Source: an uncultured Caulobacterales bacterium (GTDB lineage Bacteria; Pseudomonadota; Alphaproteobacteria; Caulobacterales; Maricaulaceae). From it: a DNA stretch of 64,000 bases. A program made the translations under genes and the position numbers. The stretch's first letter is position 1. Each line of letters begins with the position of its first letter. Positions 1-9,355 of the stretch are shown piece after piece. Where the stretch lies: NCBI GenBank assembly GCA_938003545.1, contig CALKXY010000011.1:1-64000 (forward strand). The letters run 5' to 3'. A model generated the notes under the pieces. The model worked only from the letters and a program-made list of their open reading frames with translations, had not been told where the DNA came from and did not search any database.

Positions 1-575
1 CGCAATTTGTCAGAAAGCCCCACGCGACGACGCCTTTCTCCACTATCGGCCGAACAGAACAGTCTAGGCTCAATCAGCTCGCGATAGGCCACCCAACTCT
101 GCTGACGTTACCCAGCATCATCCAATGACAAGCGCCGCTCCCCACCGAACAAGCCAACGTACGCTTGGTCGCCCGTTGTGAGAAGACAAGTTTATAAATG
201 ACACAGAAATCAGCACCCAAGGATGCATCTCTATAAATTTCTCTAAGGCGCTGAAATGATTTGAGTTTATTTCGATCTATATGCGGATGTAATTTCAAAA
301 CTCTGTAAAAATGGGTTCAAAAAGTAAAATTGAGCCAGCAGAACATGGGTGTCGTCGTTTCGCATCCATACATATTCCACCTCAAGCGTCATCTTCGGGC
401 AAGCCTGAGGGCCGATCTTACGGCTCAAATATTGACCCTTGGGTGGGTTCATTATCCCCACAATTAACCGCGCGCCAACATAACCCATCATCCTCTCTTG
501 AAAGCATGGGCAGACGAGGCAATATGTTACTGACTGATTTGCCTGTGGCGTACTGCTGACTGGAGCTTAAGGAAC
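1..575. other. Gene-poor stretch upstream of clpP
   Basis: No gene is supported here. Several short open frames of 74-100 codons overlap on both strands, but none has a convincing ribosome site, signal peptide or family motif. I see no tRNA or tmRNA fold and no hairpin followed by a T-run. Only the last 80 bases carry recognisable signals: a heat-shock-like promoter and the clpP ribosome site. In many alphaproteobacteria tig lies upstream of clpP; it is not present here. Confidence 0.5.
497..526 (+). promoter_or_regulatory. Possible sigma-32 (heat-shock) promoter of clpP
   Basis: CTTGAAA at 497-503 matches the -35 element of RpoH promoters, and CAATAT about 19 bases later could be the -10. 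It lies 50-80 bases ahead of the clpP start, and clpP is a classic RpoH target. The -10 match and the spacing are imperfect, so this is a suggestion only. Confidence 0.35.
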
Positions 576-1199
576 ATGAATATGATGCACGATCCCCAAG
601 ATACATTGATGAACCTCGTCCCGATGGTTGTTGAACAAACATCACGCGGGGAACGCGCGTTTGATATTTTCTCGCGCCTTTTAAAAGATCGTATCATCTT
701 CCTAACGGGTGTTGTCGAAGACGGCATGGCGTCGTTGATCACCTCACAGCTTTTGTTCCTCGAGTCAGAGAACCCGAAGAAAGAAATCAGCATGTATATT
801 AACTCGCCTGGCGGCGTGGTGACGGCTGGCATGGCGATCTATGACACGATGCAATATATCAAATGCCCCGTGTCGACCGTCTGTATCGGTCAGGCCTGTT
901 CTATGGGGTCGCTGCTCCTCGCGGCTGGCGAAGCTGATATGCGCGTTGCGTTGCCAAATGCGCGCGTCATGGTGCATCAACCGTCTGGTGGTTTCCGCGG
1001 TCAGGCGTCTGACATTCAGCGCCATGCTGACGATATTCAAGCGATGAAGAAGCGTTTGAACGAAATCTATGTGACTCACACGGGTAATAAATATGCGGTT
1101 ATTGAGAAAACACTCGATCGTGATCACTTCATGAGCGCGCAAGAAGCTAAAGATTTCGGTATCGTAGACCATGTTTATTCCAAACGTGGTGAAAGCTAA
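576..1199 (+). CDS. clpP: ATP-dependent Clp protease proteolytic subunit ClpP
   Basis: Serine peptidase that forms the two-ring proteolytic barrel of ClpXP/ClpAP in the cytoplasm. It has the usual family length (207 aa). The catalytic triad is visible: Ser109 in GQACSMGS, His134 in VMVHQPSGG, and Asp183 in DRDHF. The glycine-rich strand NSPGG at 76-80 is also present. Three in-frame ATGs (576, 582, 585) lie close together; AAGGA at 569-573 is best spaced for the second, so the true start may be 582. clpX follows 190 bases downstream in the same direction, the standard arrangement. A heat-shock-like promoter precedes it. Confidence 0.98.
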   Translation: MNMMHDPQDTLMNLVPMVVEQTSRGERAFDIFSRLLKDRIIFLTGVVEDGMASLITSQLLFLESENPKKEISMYINSPGGVVTAGMAIYDTMQYIKCPVSTVCIGQACSMGSLLLAAGEADMRVALPNARVMVHQPSGGFRGQASDIQRHADDIQAMKKRLNEIYVTHTGNKYAVIEKTLDRDHFMSAQEAKDFGIVDHVYSKRGES

Positions 1200-1269
1200 G
1201 CCAATTTGGCTGTAACTCGGGCTTTCATGCAGGTCTTTTTCCTGTGTAAGCCTGAATTTAAGATTTATC

Positions 1270-1293
1270 TGCGAGGTTGATTCAAACCTCGCA
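1270..1293 (+). other. Stem-loop in the clpP-clpX spacer
   Basis: A perfect 9-bp inverted repeat, TGCGAGGTT and AACCTCGCA, flanks a 6-base loop. No T-run follows, so a plain intrinsic terminator is unlikely. It may attenuate read-through or protect the clpP message. A short direct repeat of CTTTGCA follows at about 1300-1313. Confidence 0.5.
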
Positions 1294-1388
1294 GAATCAC
1301 TTTGCACTTTGCACGGTGGAATGGGACGCATTCGGCATCGGACTTGCAAGTCACTGCAAACTGAAACGGATGGAATGAAAGTTAGACG

Positions 1389-2651
1389 ATGAGCAAGAAT
1401 ACCACTGACAGCAAGAATACGCTCTACTGCTCATTTTGCGGTAAGTCTCAGCACGAAGTTCGCAAGCTGATTGCGGGACCAACAGTTTTCATCTGTGACG
1501 AATGTGTCGAACTTTGCATGGATATCATCAAGGAGGAGGGCAAAGGCTCTCTCGCCAAAACTCAAGAAGGTGTGCCAACACCACAAGAGATCACGCAAAT
1601 CCTCGACGATTATGTCATTGGTCAAGCCTACGCCAAGCGCGTTCTGTCCGTTGCTGTCCATAACCATTACAAACGCTTGAACCATGCGGCGTCTAATCCC
1701 GATGTTGAATTGGCAAAATCCAACATCTTGCTCGTCGGTCCAACAGGCTGTGGTAAGACATTGCTCGCGCAGACCCTCGCGCGGATTTTGGACGTGCCGT
1801 TCACAATGGCCGATGCGACGACGCTAACCGAAGCTGGTTATGTTGGCGAAGATGTTGAAAACATTATTCTGAAATTACTACAATCTGCGGATTATAATGT
1901 TGAGCGCGCGCAACGCGGCATCGTCTATATTGATGAGGTCGATAAGATTTCACGCAAGTCCGACAATCCATCCATCACACGTGATGTGTCGGGTGAGGGC
2001 GTACAGCAAGCTCTGCTCAAGATTATGGAAGGCACAGTCGCCTCCGTGCCGCCGCAAGGTGGGCGTAAACATCCGCAGCAAGAATTCTTGCAGGTTGATA
2101 CAACGAATATCCTCTTTGTCGTGGGCGGCGCATTTGCGGGCCTTGATAAAGTGATTGCTGGTCGCGGCGACGATAGCTCCATTGGTTTCGGTGGTTCGGT
2201 TAAAGAAATCGATCAGCGCGGCGTGGGGGATATCTTGCAAGGTGTAGAGCCGGAAGATTTGACGAAATTTGGCCTCATCCCAGAATTCGTGGGCCGCTTG
2301 CCTGTTATCGCGACATTGACTGATTTGGACGAAGATGCCCTCATCATCATTCTAACACAGCCGCGAAATGCGCTTGTGAAGCAATATCAGACACTCTTCG
2401 AAATGGAGAATGTCAAACTGACCTTCACTGAGGATGCGTTGAAAGCCATCGCCAAGCGGGCCTTGGCGCGTAAAACTGGCGCGCGTGGTTTGCGCTCTAT
2501 TATGGAAGCGATCTTGCTCGATTCGATGTTCGATCTCCCAACCTATGAAGGCGTCGAAGAAGTCGTCATCAATGCAGAAGTCGTCGAAGGCAACGCAGAG
2601 CCACTCTTGGTGCATGCGAAAGCGGCTAAAACGGCTGATAAGTCTGCATAA
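1389..2651 (+). CDS. clpX: ATP-dependent Clp protease ATP-binding subunit ClpX
   Basis: AAA+ unfoldase that recognises tagged or native substrates and threads them into ClpP. At 420 aa it has the normal ClpX length. The N-terminal zinc-binding domain shows two CxxC pairs (CSFC and CDEC) in the first 40 residues. Walker A is GPTGCGKT, Walker B is IVYIDEVDK, the pore loop is GYVG, and the RKH loop appears as GGRKHP. It lies downstream of clpP and ends just before a strong terminator. In Caulobacter, ClpXP degrades cell-cycle regulators such as CtrA; that role here is an inference from kinship. Confidence 0.98.
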   Translation: MSKNTTDSKNTLYCSFCGKSQHEVRKLIAGPTVFICDECVELCMDIIKEEGKGSLAKTQEGVPTPQEITQILDDYVIGQAYAKRVLSVAVHNHYKRLNHAASNPDVELAKSNILLVGPTGCGKTLLAQTLARILDVPFTMADATTLTEAGYVGEDVENIILKLLQSADYNVERAQRGIVYIDEVDKISRKSDNPSITRDVSGEGVQQALLKIMEGTVASVPPQGGRKHPQQEFLQVDTTNILFVVGGAFAGLDKVIAGRGDDSSIGFGGSVKEIDQRGVGDILQGVEPEDLTKFGLIPEFVGRLPVIATLTDLDEDALIIILTQPRNALVKQYQTLFEMENVKLTFTEDALKAIAKRALARKTGARGLRSIMEAILLDSMFDLPTYEGVEEVVINAEVVEGNAEPLLVHAKAAKTADKSA

Positions 2652-2679
2652 ACCCGCATGGTAGGTAAAAGATTTCAAG

Positions 2680-2704
2680 CGGGGGCCTCACGGGCCCCCG
2701 TTTT
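2680..2704 (+). terminator. Intrinsic terminator after clpX
   Basis: An 8-bp G+C-rich stem, CGGGGGCC with GGCCCCCG, closes a 5-base loop and is followed by TTTT. It lies 28 bases past the clpX stop codon and separates clpX from lon. Confidence 0.85.
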
Positions 2705-2767
2705 CGTTCGTATATAAGATATTGCTGCGCAAGGGCGTCGAACTTGGGGTGAAACCTGAGCGTACAC

Positions 2768-2799
2768 CTTGTCGGAACCGCCTATGTCTCCCACATAGG
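2768..2799 (+). promoter_or_regulatory. Hairpin and possible heat-shock promoter ahead of lon
   Basis: CCTATGT (2781-2787) and ACATAGG (2793-2799) form a 7-bp inverted repeat. CTTG at 2768 with CCCACAT about 18 bases later loosely resembles an RpoH promoter. Either a promoter or an RNA hairpin in the lon leader is possible; the sequence does not decide. Confidence 0.3.
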
Positions 2800-2858
2800 T
2801 CAGGACCCCTGATAAGACTTTGGGACACAGACTTCCGAATAGGACTTAAGATAATAAA

Positions 2859-5261
2859 ATGAGCGACATTCAACGCCTTCCCGTTTTACCTTTGCGCGAC
2901 ATTGTCGTGTTTCCGCACATGGTTGTGCCGCTCTTTGTTGGGCGTGAGAAGTCTATTGCGGCCCTCGAAGATGTTATGACCGCGGAAAAGCGTGTTTTCC
3001 TGCTAACGCAAAAGGACCCAGAGACAGATGATCCGGCGGAGGGTGATCTTTTTGAGCGTGGGTGTATCGCGAAAATCCTTCAACTTTTGAAACTCCCTGA
3101 CGGCACAGTGCGTGTCCTTGTCGAAGGCGAAGATCGTGCAGCTGTATCTGATTTGACTGTAGGCGATTTCCTCGAAGGCGCTATACGTATCACTGAGAGC
3201 GAAATGGCCGACAAAGACCACGTCGAAGCCATGGCGAAACAGGTCCGTGAAGGCTTTGAGTCTTATGGAAAACTAAACAAAAAAGTAGCAGATGAGGTCA
3301 TCACATCGGTGACGGAAACAACGGATGCGTCAAAGCTCTCCGACATTGTCGCTGTGCATTTGGGCGCGGACATTGCGCGCAAGCAGGCTTTGCTCGAATC
3401 GACTGAAGTGGGGGACCGCCTCGCGCAAATCCTTGAACTGCTCGACGGCGAAGCCTCCGTCTTGAAGGTAGAGAAGAAAATCCGAGGGCGCGTGAAGCGC
3501 CAGATGGAAAAGACCCAGCGCGAATATTATCTGAATGAACAGATGAAGGCGATCCAAACAGAGCTTGGCGGGGACGAACCCGACGAGATGGAAGAACTGC
3601 GCCAGAAAGTCGAAGAGACCAAACTCACGACCGAAGCCAAAGAAAAGGTCGATAAAGAACTCTCGCGCCTCAAGAAAATGTCGCCAATGAGCGCCGAGGC
3701 CAATGTCTCTCGCAATTACATCGACTGGATGCTCTCTGTGCCATGGGGCAAGAAGAAACGCGTTCAACGCGATTTGGCCAAAGCGCAGGCGATCCTAGAT
3801 AAAGATCACTATGGCCTTGATAAAGTCAAAGAACGGATCATCGAGCATCTCGCGGTGCAAACCCGCACGAAAAAAGTCAAAGGTCCAATCCTTTGCCTCG
3901 TCGGGCCTCCCGGCGTGGGTAAAACCTCCTTGGGTAAATCTGTTGCGCGGGCAACGGGTCGTGAATTTGTACGTGTGTCGTTGGGCGGCGTGCGCGATGA
4001 GTCTGAAATTCGCGGACATCGCCGGACCTATATCGGCTCTATGCCAGGACGCGTTATCCAATCGATGAAAAAAGCGAAATATAACAATCCGTTGTTCCTC
4101 TTTGATGAAATCGATAAAATGGGTCAAGATCATCGCGGCGATCCATCAGCGGCCTTGCTCGAAGTGCTCGATCCAGAACAAAATGACACATTTAACGACC
4201 ATTATCTGGACGTGGATTACGATCTGTCGGACGTGATGTTTATCACGACGGCCAACAGCCTCGACATGGCGCAACCGCTCTTGGACCGTATGGAGATCAT
4301 TCGTATTCCTGGGTACACAGAGGACGAAAAGGTTGAGATCGCCAAACGTCATTTGATCCCCGAGCAGACCAAAGAGCATGGCCTTAAACCGTCAGAGTTT
4401 TCAGTGTCTGAAGATGCCGTTCGCGACATCATCCGTTATTACACGCGCGAAGCGGGTGTCCGTGGCTTGAAACGCGAAATCGCATCACTCGCGCGTAAAG
4501 TGCTAACGAAAATTGTGTCCAAAGAAACGACGAAAATCGACGTGACAGCGGATATGATGGACGACCTGCTGGGTGTAAAAAAATTCCGCTATGGCAAGAC
4601 CGATGCAGAGGACCAAATTGGCATTGTAACTGGCTTGGCCTGGACGTCTGTCGGCGGCGATATTTTGACAATCGAAGCGTTGGCGATGCCGGGCAAAGGC
4701 AAAATGACGATCACAGGTAACCTCAAAGATGTCATGAAGGAGTCGATTTCAGCGGCTAATTCTTATGTTCAGGCGAAAGCGCCCGAATTGGGCATCTCGC
4801 CTCGGAAATTCCGATCAAATGATATTCATGTCCATGTTCCTGATGGGGCCACGCCGAAAGACGGGCCAAGTGCAGGTATCGGCATGGTGACAGCCATTGT
4901 GTCGGTATTGACGCAAATTCCGGTTCGTAACGATATCGCCATGACAGGCGAGGTGACTTTACGTGGCCGTGTGATGCCAATTGGTGGGTTGAAAGAGAAG
5001 CTACTCGCGGCGCTACGCGGCGGTGTGAAAACTGTGCTTATCCCAATTGATAATGAAAAAGACCTCGCGGATATTCCTGATAATGTGAAAGGTGCGCTGG
5101 AGATCATTCCCGTGACCCATGTCAGCGAAGTCCTCAAACACGCCCTGACCCAAAAGATCAAACCTGTGAAATGGACCTCCAGTGACGAAGCCCAACTTGC
5201 GGGCCTCATGATGGGAACGCCGCCTACGCAGATGCCAGAAGGCGGAACCGCCGCGCATTAA
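2859..5261 (+). CDS. lon: ATP-dependent protease Lon (LonA type)
   Basis: Homohexameric cytoplasmic AAA+ protease for misfolded and regulatory proteins. The 800-aa length is typical of LonA. The N-terminal substrate-binding domain opens with LPVLPLRDIVVFPHMVVPL. Walker A GPPGVGKT is in the middle, and the C-terminal protease domain has the Ser671-Lys712 dyad in GPSAG and GGLKEK. It is monocistronic between two terminators. In many alphaproteobacteria hup follows lon directly; here hup is 37 kb away at 42.7 kb. Confidence 0.98.
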   Translation: MSDIQRLPVLPLRDIVVFPHMVVPLFVGREKSIAALEDVMTAEKRVFLLTQKDPETDDPAEGDLFERGCIAKILQLLKLPDGTVRVLVEGEDRAAVSDLTVGDFLEGAIRITESEMADKDHVEAMAKQVREGFESYGKLNKKVADEVITSVTETTDASKLSDIVAVHLGADIARKQALLESTEVGDRLAQILELLDGEASVLKVEKKIRGRVKRQMEKTQREYYLNEQMKAIQTELGGDEPDEMEELRQKVEETKLTTEAKEKVDKELSRLKKMSPMSAEANVSRNYIDWMLSVPWGKKKRVQRDLAKAQAILDKDHYGLDKVKERIIEHLAVQTRTKKVKGPILCLVGPPGVGKTSLGKSVARATGREFVRVSLGGVRDESEIRGHRRTYIGSMPGRVIQSMKKAKYNNPLFLFDEIDKMGQDHRGDPSAALLEVLDPEQNDTFNDHYLDVDYDLSDVMFITTANSLDMAQPLLDRMEIIRIPGYTEDEKVEIAKRHLIPEQTKEHGLKPSEFSVSEDAVRDIIRYYTREAGVRGLKREIASLARKVLTKIVSKETTKIDVTADMMDDLLGVKKFRYGKTDAEDQIGIVTGLAWTSVGGDILTIEALAMPGKGKMTITGNLKDVMKESISAANSYVQAKAPELGISPRKFRSNDIHVHVPDGATPKDGPSAGIGMVTAIVSVLTQIPVRNDIAMTGEVTLRGRVMPIGGLKEKLLAALRGGVKTVLIPIDNEKDLADIPDNVKGALEIIPVTHVSEVLKHALTQKIKPVKWTSSDEAQLAGLMMGTPPTQMPEGGTAAH

Positions 5262-5285
5262 AACTGCGATGTCAAATAGGAATAA

Positions 5286-5315
5286 CAAAGCCCCGGCCAA
5301 TGTGTCGGGGCTTTG
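5286..5315 (+). terminator. Intrinsic terminator after lon
   Basis: CAAAGCCCCG and CGGGGCTTTG form a perfect 10-bp stem around a 10-base loop, 25 bases beyond the lon stop. The symmetric A/T ends could also let it act from the other side. Confidence 0.85.
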
Positions 5316-5656
5316 CGTTTGTGCCTGCAATGCAATTTCTGTTACCGTTTGAGGCACTGAATATACAAATTGCGCTGATGTTGAGGCATTTTTGTCGCGT
5401 GAGGGTTAATGTTGCCTGAGACTACTCATTCAAATTAAAGACTGCGAATGTCCTAACGTGGACATGTGCTCAAGTGCTCAAGGTTAATGAGTTTGCGGAA
5501 ACATATTTTAATTTTAAAGTATAGATTTACTTGTTATAAAGGAGAGTATCTATAGTTGTGAAATGTCATCTGAGATATAGTCTTAGTAACTGTCAGAAGT
5601 CTTTAGCAGGCTTTTTCCAGCGTCGAGGGTGAACCGTTAGGTCAGGAATAAATATT
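5316..5656. other. A+T-rich spacer ahead of the metalloprotease operon
   Basis: About 340 bases without a supportable gene. The part from about 5500 is A+T-rich and probably holds the promoter for the protease-lipoprotein-rhombosortase operon. An AGGAA ribosome site precedes the ATG at 5657. No clear operator palindrome is visible. Confidence 0.5.
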
Positions 5657-8128
5657 ATGAAATCCACATCTACTTTACGTCGTTATTTGTTATCAGCGAC
5701 AACTTTAGCCTTGGCAGTCACTTTTAGCGGGCAAGCCAGCGCAGATATTTGGGAAGACTTTTCATCCAAGTCGCATGCACGTCAGGCGAAAAGCACGTCT
5801 TTAGCGACTCAACCTAAAGTTATGCGCGCAGCACGCCATCTGCGCCTAAATGTGGAGGAGTTAAAATATACGCTGAACCAAGCTCCTGGAGAACATTTCG
5901 GTGCTTCGAACACGGAAATTGAATTGCCATTGCCTTCTGGCGAAATGCGCCTGTTTACACTTTACCACTCTCCGATCATGGAAAAATCACTTTCTGACCA
6001 AAACCCTGACATCCAAACTTATAGAATTGTTGATGTTCTTGACCCTCTAAATTCGGGTCGTCTGGATCTCACTTCAGAAGGGTTTCACGGTATTTTCTCT
6101 TATGCAGGCGACACTGTTTACATCGATCCGATTGGGAAAGCAGGGCAATATCAAAGTTATTTTCGTTCCGATTATATGTCAGAAATGGGGGCGGAAAACA
6201 GCACGTCCTTGAGCTGTGGGTTTAAAGGTGAAGCATCATCTCAAACAAAAAACCGGACGTCTCTTTCTGGCGCCCAAAGTAAATTTTCATTTGGTACAAA
6301 CCTTAGAACTTACCGCATCGCTGTGGCCACGACAGGTGAGTATTCAGAATTTCATGGTGGCACGAAAGCAAGCACGCTGGCTTCTATTGTGACGGGGTTA
6401 AACCGCGTCAATCAAGTCTATGAGCGCGATTTATCGATCAAATTAGAATTAGTAGCGAATACATCTGACATCATTTTCCTAGACGCTGCCACGGACCCTT
6501 TCACCGATGATGACTCAGATGCACTCATTGATGAGGTCGTGCAAGAGATTGACGCCACAATTGGTATTGCTAATTATGACATAGGCCATGTTTTCAGCAC
6601 AGGCGGCGGCGGATTGGCTGGCTTCGGTGTCGTGTGTGGCGTAGATAAAGCTGAGGGCGTAACAGGGTCAGATCAGCCAGTTAATGACCCATTTTTTATC
6701 GACTTTGTTGCGCATGAAATTGGGCATCAGTTTTCTGCCAACCATACATTCAATGGCAACGTCAATTCATGTGAGGATAATAGAGAGCCGACAGCCGCCT
6801 ATGAGCCCGGCAGTGGTTCAACGATTATGGGGTATGCAAGTCTATGCGATGAGGAAGATATTCAGGCGCAATCAGATGACTATTTTCATACGCATTCTCT
6901 CACGGAGATCAGCGAATTTATTGCTGACACTAGCACGGGGGGGAGTTGTGGCATATCAACGAGTCTGAGCAATGCAGCACCCGTGTCTATTCCGGGCGCA
7001 GATGGCCATATCCCTCAATCCACCCCCTTTATTCTGACAGGTGATGGAACGGACGCCGACGCGGGAGATACTCTTACATACGCGTGGGAACAATATGACC
7101 TTGGCACAATGACGAATAGTCGGGCGGAACTCGTTGATGATGGCTCACGTCCAATATTTAGATCGTTTTCGCCTACGACCTCCAAGAGCCGAACGTTTCC
7201 GCAAATCAGTGATGTCCTCACGGGCACGACAACTTACGGCGAAGTTCTGCCAACAACGAACCGTGATTTGAATTTTCGCTTAACTGTGCGCGACGGTAAA
7301 GGTGGGGCTTCGACTGAAACCAGGAAACTCACAGTAAGTAGTGCGGCTGGCCCTTTTGTGGTCACGGCTCCTGCTGCAGCTACATGGGCGAGCAATAGCA
7401 CCGAAACTGTAACATGGGATGTCGCCAATACAACGGCAGCGCCAATCAACTGTGATAATGTAGAAATCGCTTTATCTGAAGATGGAGGGCAAACATTTGG
7501 AACAATGATCCTTGCATCAACACCTAATGACGGCAGCCAAGCGATTACTGTGCCTGATATTGATACGACGACAGGACGGCTAAGAGTTATGTGTGCAACG
7601 CAGCCGTTCTTTGCTGTAAACAGCGCAGCCTTAACAATTAATAATAGTGGGACGGGAGGCGGCTCAAATACGCCGCCTGTAGCGAACGCTGATGCATTTA
7701 CGGTAGATGCTGATAGTGCCTCGACCAACTTCGCTGTACTTGGGAACGATATGGATGCAGATGGTGATACGCTCACCATCATAAGTGTAAGTGCCATTAG
7801 CGCAGGGGGGATTGTTACCGTAAATGGGACGCAAATCGCTTATGAACCTGCGGCTGACTTTAGCGGTACGGAGACCTTCAGCTATATTATTAGTGATGGA
7901 ACTGACAGTTCAGCTCCGGCTATCGTTACTGTTGATGTTATAGAAACATCTGTACCAACGCCGACGCCGACGCCAACGCCAACGCCGACGCCCCCTGCGC
8001 CGACGCCATCTAGTTCTAGTGGCGGCGGCGGCGGTAGCTTTGGCATTTTCATGCTGCTTATTCTCGGTGCGGCTGGTAAGCTAAAAGCGTTCAGAAGAAG
8101 ACGGTTTTCAGCGCGTGTGGAAGGGTAG
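5657..8128 (+). CDS. Secreted metzincin (reprolysin-like) metalloprotease with GlyGly-CTERM tail
   Basis: 823-aa exported zinc protease. A signal peptide covers about residues 1-29 (basic start, hydrophobic core, cleavage near SGQASA). The zinc site HEIGHQFSANH lies at 353-363 and fits the metzincin pattern HExxHxxxxxH; the Met-turn IMGYAS is at about 390. This matches the reprolysin-like M12B-type families. C-terminal modules include an immunoglobulin/cadherin-like domain beginning NTPPVANADAF, then a Thr-Pro repeat linker. The tail is a pentaglycine, a hydrophobic helix and an Arg cluster, the GlyGly-CTERM sorting signal. Rhombosortase, the known partner, is two genes downstream. The protease is expected to be anchored, cleaved and released or surface-displayed after type II secretion. 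Confidence 0.9.
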   Translation: MKSTSTLRRYLLSATTLALAVTFSGQASADIWEDFSSKSHARQAKSTSLATQPKVMRAARHLRLNVEELKYTLNQAPGEHFGASNTEIELPLPSGEMRLFTLYHSPIMEKSLSDQNPDIQTYRIVDVLDPLNSGRLDLTSEGFHGIFSYAGDTVYIDPIGKAGQYQSYFRSDYMSEMGAENSTSLSCGFKGEASSQTKNRTSLSGAQSKFSFGTNLRTYRIAVATTGEYSEFHGGTKASTLASIVTGLNRVNQVYERDLSIKLELVANTSDIIFLDAATDPFTDDDSDALIDEVVQEIDATIGIANYDIGHVFSTGGGGLAGFGVVCGVDKAEGVTGSDQPVNDPFFIDFVAHEIGHQFSANHTFNGNVNSCEDNREPTAAYEPGSGSTIMGYASLCDEEDIQAQSDDYFHTHSLTEISEFIADTSTGGSCGISTSLSNAAPVSIPGADGHIPQSTPFILTGDGTDADAGDTLTYAWEQYDLGTMTNSRAELVDDGSRPIFRSFSPTTSKSRTFPQISDVLTGTTTYGEVLPTTNRDLNFRLTVRDGKGGASTETRKLTVSSAAGPFVVTAPAAATWASNSTETVTWDVANTTAAPINCDNVEIALSEDGGQTFGTMILASTPNDGSQAITVPDIDTTTGRLRVMCATQPFFAVNSAALTINNSGTGGGSNTPPVANADAFTVDADSASTNFAVLGNDMDADGDTLTIISVSAISAGGIVTVNGTQIAYEPAADFSGTETFSYIISDGTDSSAPAIVTVDVIETSVPTPTPTPTPTPTPPAPTPSSSSGGGGGSFGIFMLLILGAAGKLKAFRRRRFSARVEG
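7955..7993 (+). repeat. Hexanucleotide repeat coding a Thr-Pro linker
   Basis: Tandem CC(A/G)ACG hexamers encode alternating Pro-Thr from about residue 767 to 779 of the metalloprotease. It is a low-complexity spacer that lifts the folded domains away from the C-terminal membrane anchor. Whole-hexamer slippage would change linker length without breaking frame. Confidence 0.8.
8021..8125 (+). other. GlyGly-CTERM sorting signal of the metalloprotease
   Basis: The last 35 residues comprise five glycines (about 789-793), a hydrophobic stretch with FGIFMLLILGAAG, and a cluster of four arginines. This glycine motif, transmembrane helix and basic end is the layout recognised by rhombosortase, which cleaves near the glycines. 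Its pairing with a rhombosortase gene 490 bases downstream strengthens the call. Confidence 0.85.
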
Positions 8129-8132
8129 TTAG

Positions 8133-8591
8133 ATGTTGAAAAATAAGCCAAACTTCGCAAACTATAAAAGCTACCTTCTTGCATTCGTCACCTTTAGTCT
8201 TGCAGCCTGCCAACAGGTGTCTAGCACTGTAGCCGCGCAGCCTGGCGAGCCCACGAAAGTCGTTACTGAAATGAATGATAAAGAAGCCGAGATTGTAGCG
8301 AAGTTACGGTGGGTTGAAACCGCAAATGCGGAAACAGACGCCCGTGATGCGCTAACTTCTGCGGGTTCAGGAAAAGTCGAAATCATAGGGTTTTCAGGGC
8401 GTGGTAAGAGTTTTCCTGGTCTGTCGAAAGATGAATATGCCGAGATTGAAGGTCTTGTTTCATATAGCCTTGCAAAAGGAACGGGCGACACAATTTACGG
8501 CCCAACACAGAAGGCTCTTCGTATGGAGCTTAGGGAATACGTCAGCTCATATAATAAGATCATCTATAAGGCTTTGACTGAAGCGAAATAG
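8133..8591 (+). CDS. Small putative lipoprotein in the rhombosortase operon
   Basis: 152 aa. A type II signal peptide ends in the lipobox LAAC-Q (Cys at about residue 26), so the mature protein should be lipidated. The rest is soluble and mixed-charge, and I recognise no domain. The ATG lies only 4 bases past the protease stop, and the rhombosortase gene follows 23 bases after its own stop, so the three are almost certainly co-transcribed. It may assist folding, secretion or processing of the protease. That is inferred from position alone. Confidence 0.75.
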   Translation: MLKNKPNFANYKSYLLAFVTFSLAACQQVSSTVAAQPGEPTKVVTEMNDKEAEIVAKLRWVETANAETDARDALTSAGSGKVEIIGFSGRGKSFPGLSKDEYAEIEGLVSYSLAKGTGDTIYGPTQKALRMELREYVSSYNKIIYKALTEAK

Positions 8592-8614
8592 GCTTCGGTA
8601 ACACGAGCAGAGAT

Positions 8615-9229
8615 GTGGTTAGATCATACGTAAATGCTCAACGTCATTGGGCGTTTGTTTGTTTGGTTTTAGTCATGAGCTGTGTCGTTGCTTTGTTGGG
8701 CGATGTAGGGCGTGATTTCCTCTCGTATAAACAAGGTCTGTTTAGCCGGGGAGAGATTTGGCGGGCTATCTCTGGGCATTTAACCCACTTGGGATGGCCT
8801 CATTTTCTGTTGAACGCGTTGGGGTTGATCGGGGTCTGGAGCCTCTACGGTAAGACCTTCAATACACTCTTTTGGGGGTTTATTTTTCTCATATGCGCCA
8901 TTGGCATAAGTGCCGGCTTCGCGTTCTTTGATAGAAACTTGCAAAATTATGTCGGCTTATCAGGCGTTTTACATGGTCTCCTAGCGGCGGGGGCCACTCA
9001 TTCTCTCGCCTCAACAAAGCGTGGTGACAATGATTTTCCTTTTGAGAGCATTTTTGTCCTATCGGCGCTGTGCTTAAAAATTATCTATGAAAAATTTATT
9101 GGTTCTGTCCCTTTGACGGCAGCTGTGTCAGGCGGCTCAGTTGTCGTGAATGCCCATTTTTATGGAGCGGTGCTGGGAGTGGCAACGGGTGGCGTTATTG
9201 GTGCGTTCACTCGAAGAAATGTAAACTAA
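8615..9229 (+). CDS. rrtA: Rhombosortase (rhomboid-family intramembrane serine protease)
   Basis: 204-aa polytopic membrane protein. The rhomboid catalytic dyad is visible: Ser116 in GLSGVLHG and His181 in NAHFYGA. The conserved SGHLTHLGWPHFLLNALG loop and helix at about 53-70 is typical of rhombosortases. The protein is short with about six helices, matching the rhombosortase rather than the GlpG subfamily. The start is GTG at 8615. Its presumed substrate, the GlyGly-CTERM protease, heads the same operon. Rhombosortases are best known from gammaproteobacteria such as Vibrio and Shewanella. Confidence 0.88.
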   Translation: MVRSYVNAQRHWAFVCLVLVMSCVVALLGDVGRDFLSYKQGLFSRGEIWRAISGHLTHLGWPHFLLNALGLIGVWSLYGKTFNTLFWGFIFLICAIGISAGFAFFDRNLQNYVGLSGVLHGLLAAGATHSLASTKRGDNDFPFESIFVLSALCLKIIYEKFIGSVPLTAAVSGGSVVVNAHFYGAVLGVATGGVIGAFTRRNVN

Positions 9230-9355
9230 GATCGAGTGGAACTCTCTGGTTAAACGATTTCAACGGAGCAAAACATTTCCGCCCCAATTTAACCGTAGTT
9301 TTTAACCAGGTTTTTAAACGCGTATCTTAGATTTATCGCTCTGTTGGGAGGTTTT

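Noticed and set aside
74-559. Short open frames in the first 560 bases
   Set aside because: They overlap in several frames, lack ribosome sites and match nothing recognisable.
7955-7993. Short repeat as a CRISPR or phase-variable tract
   Set aside because: It is an in-frame Thr-Pro linker without spacers; length changes would keep frame.
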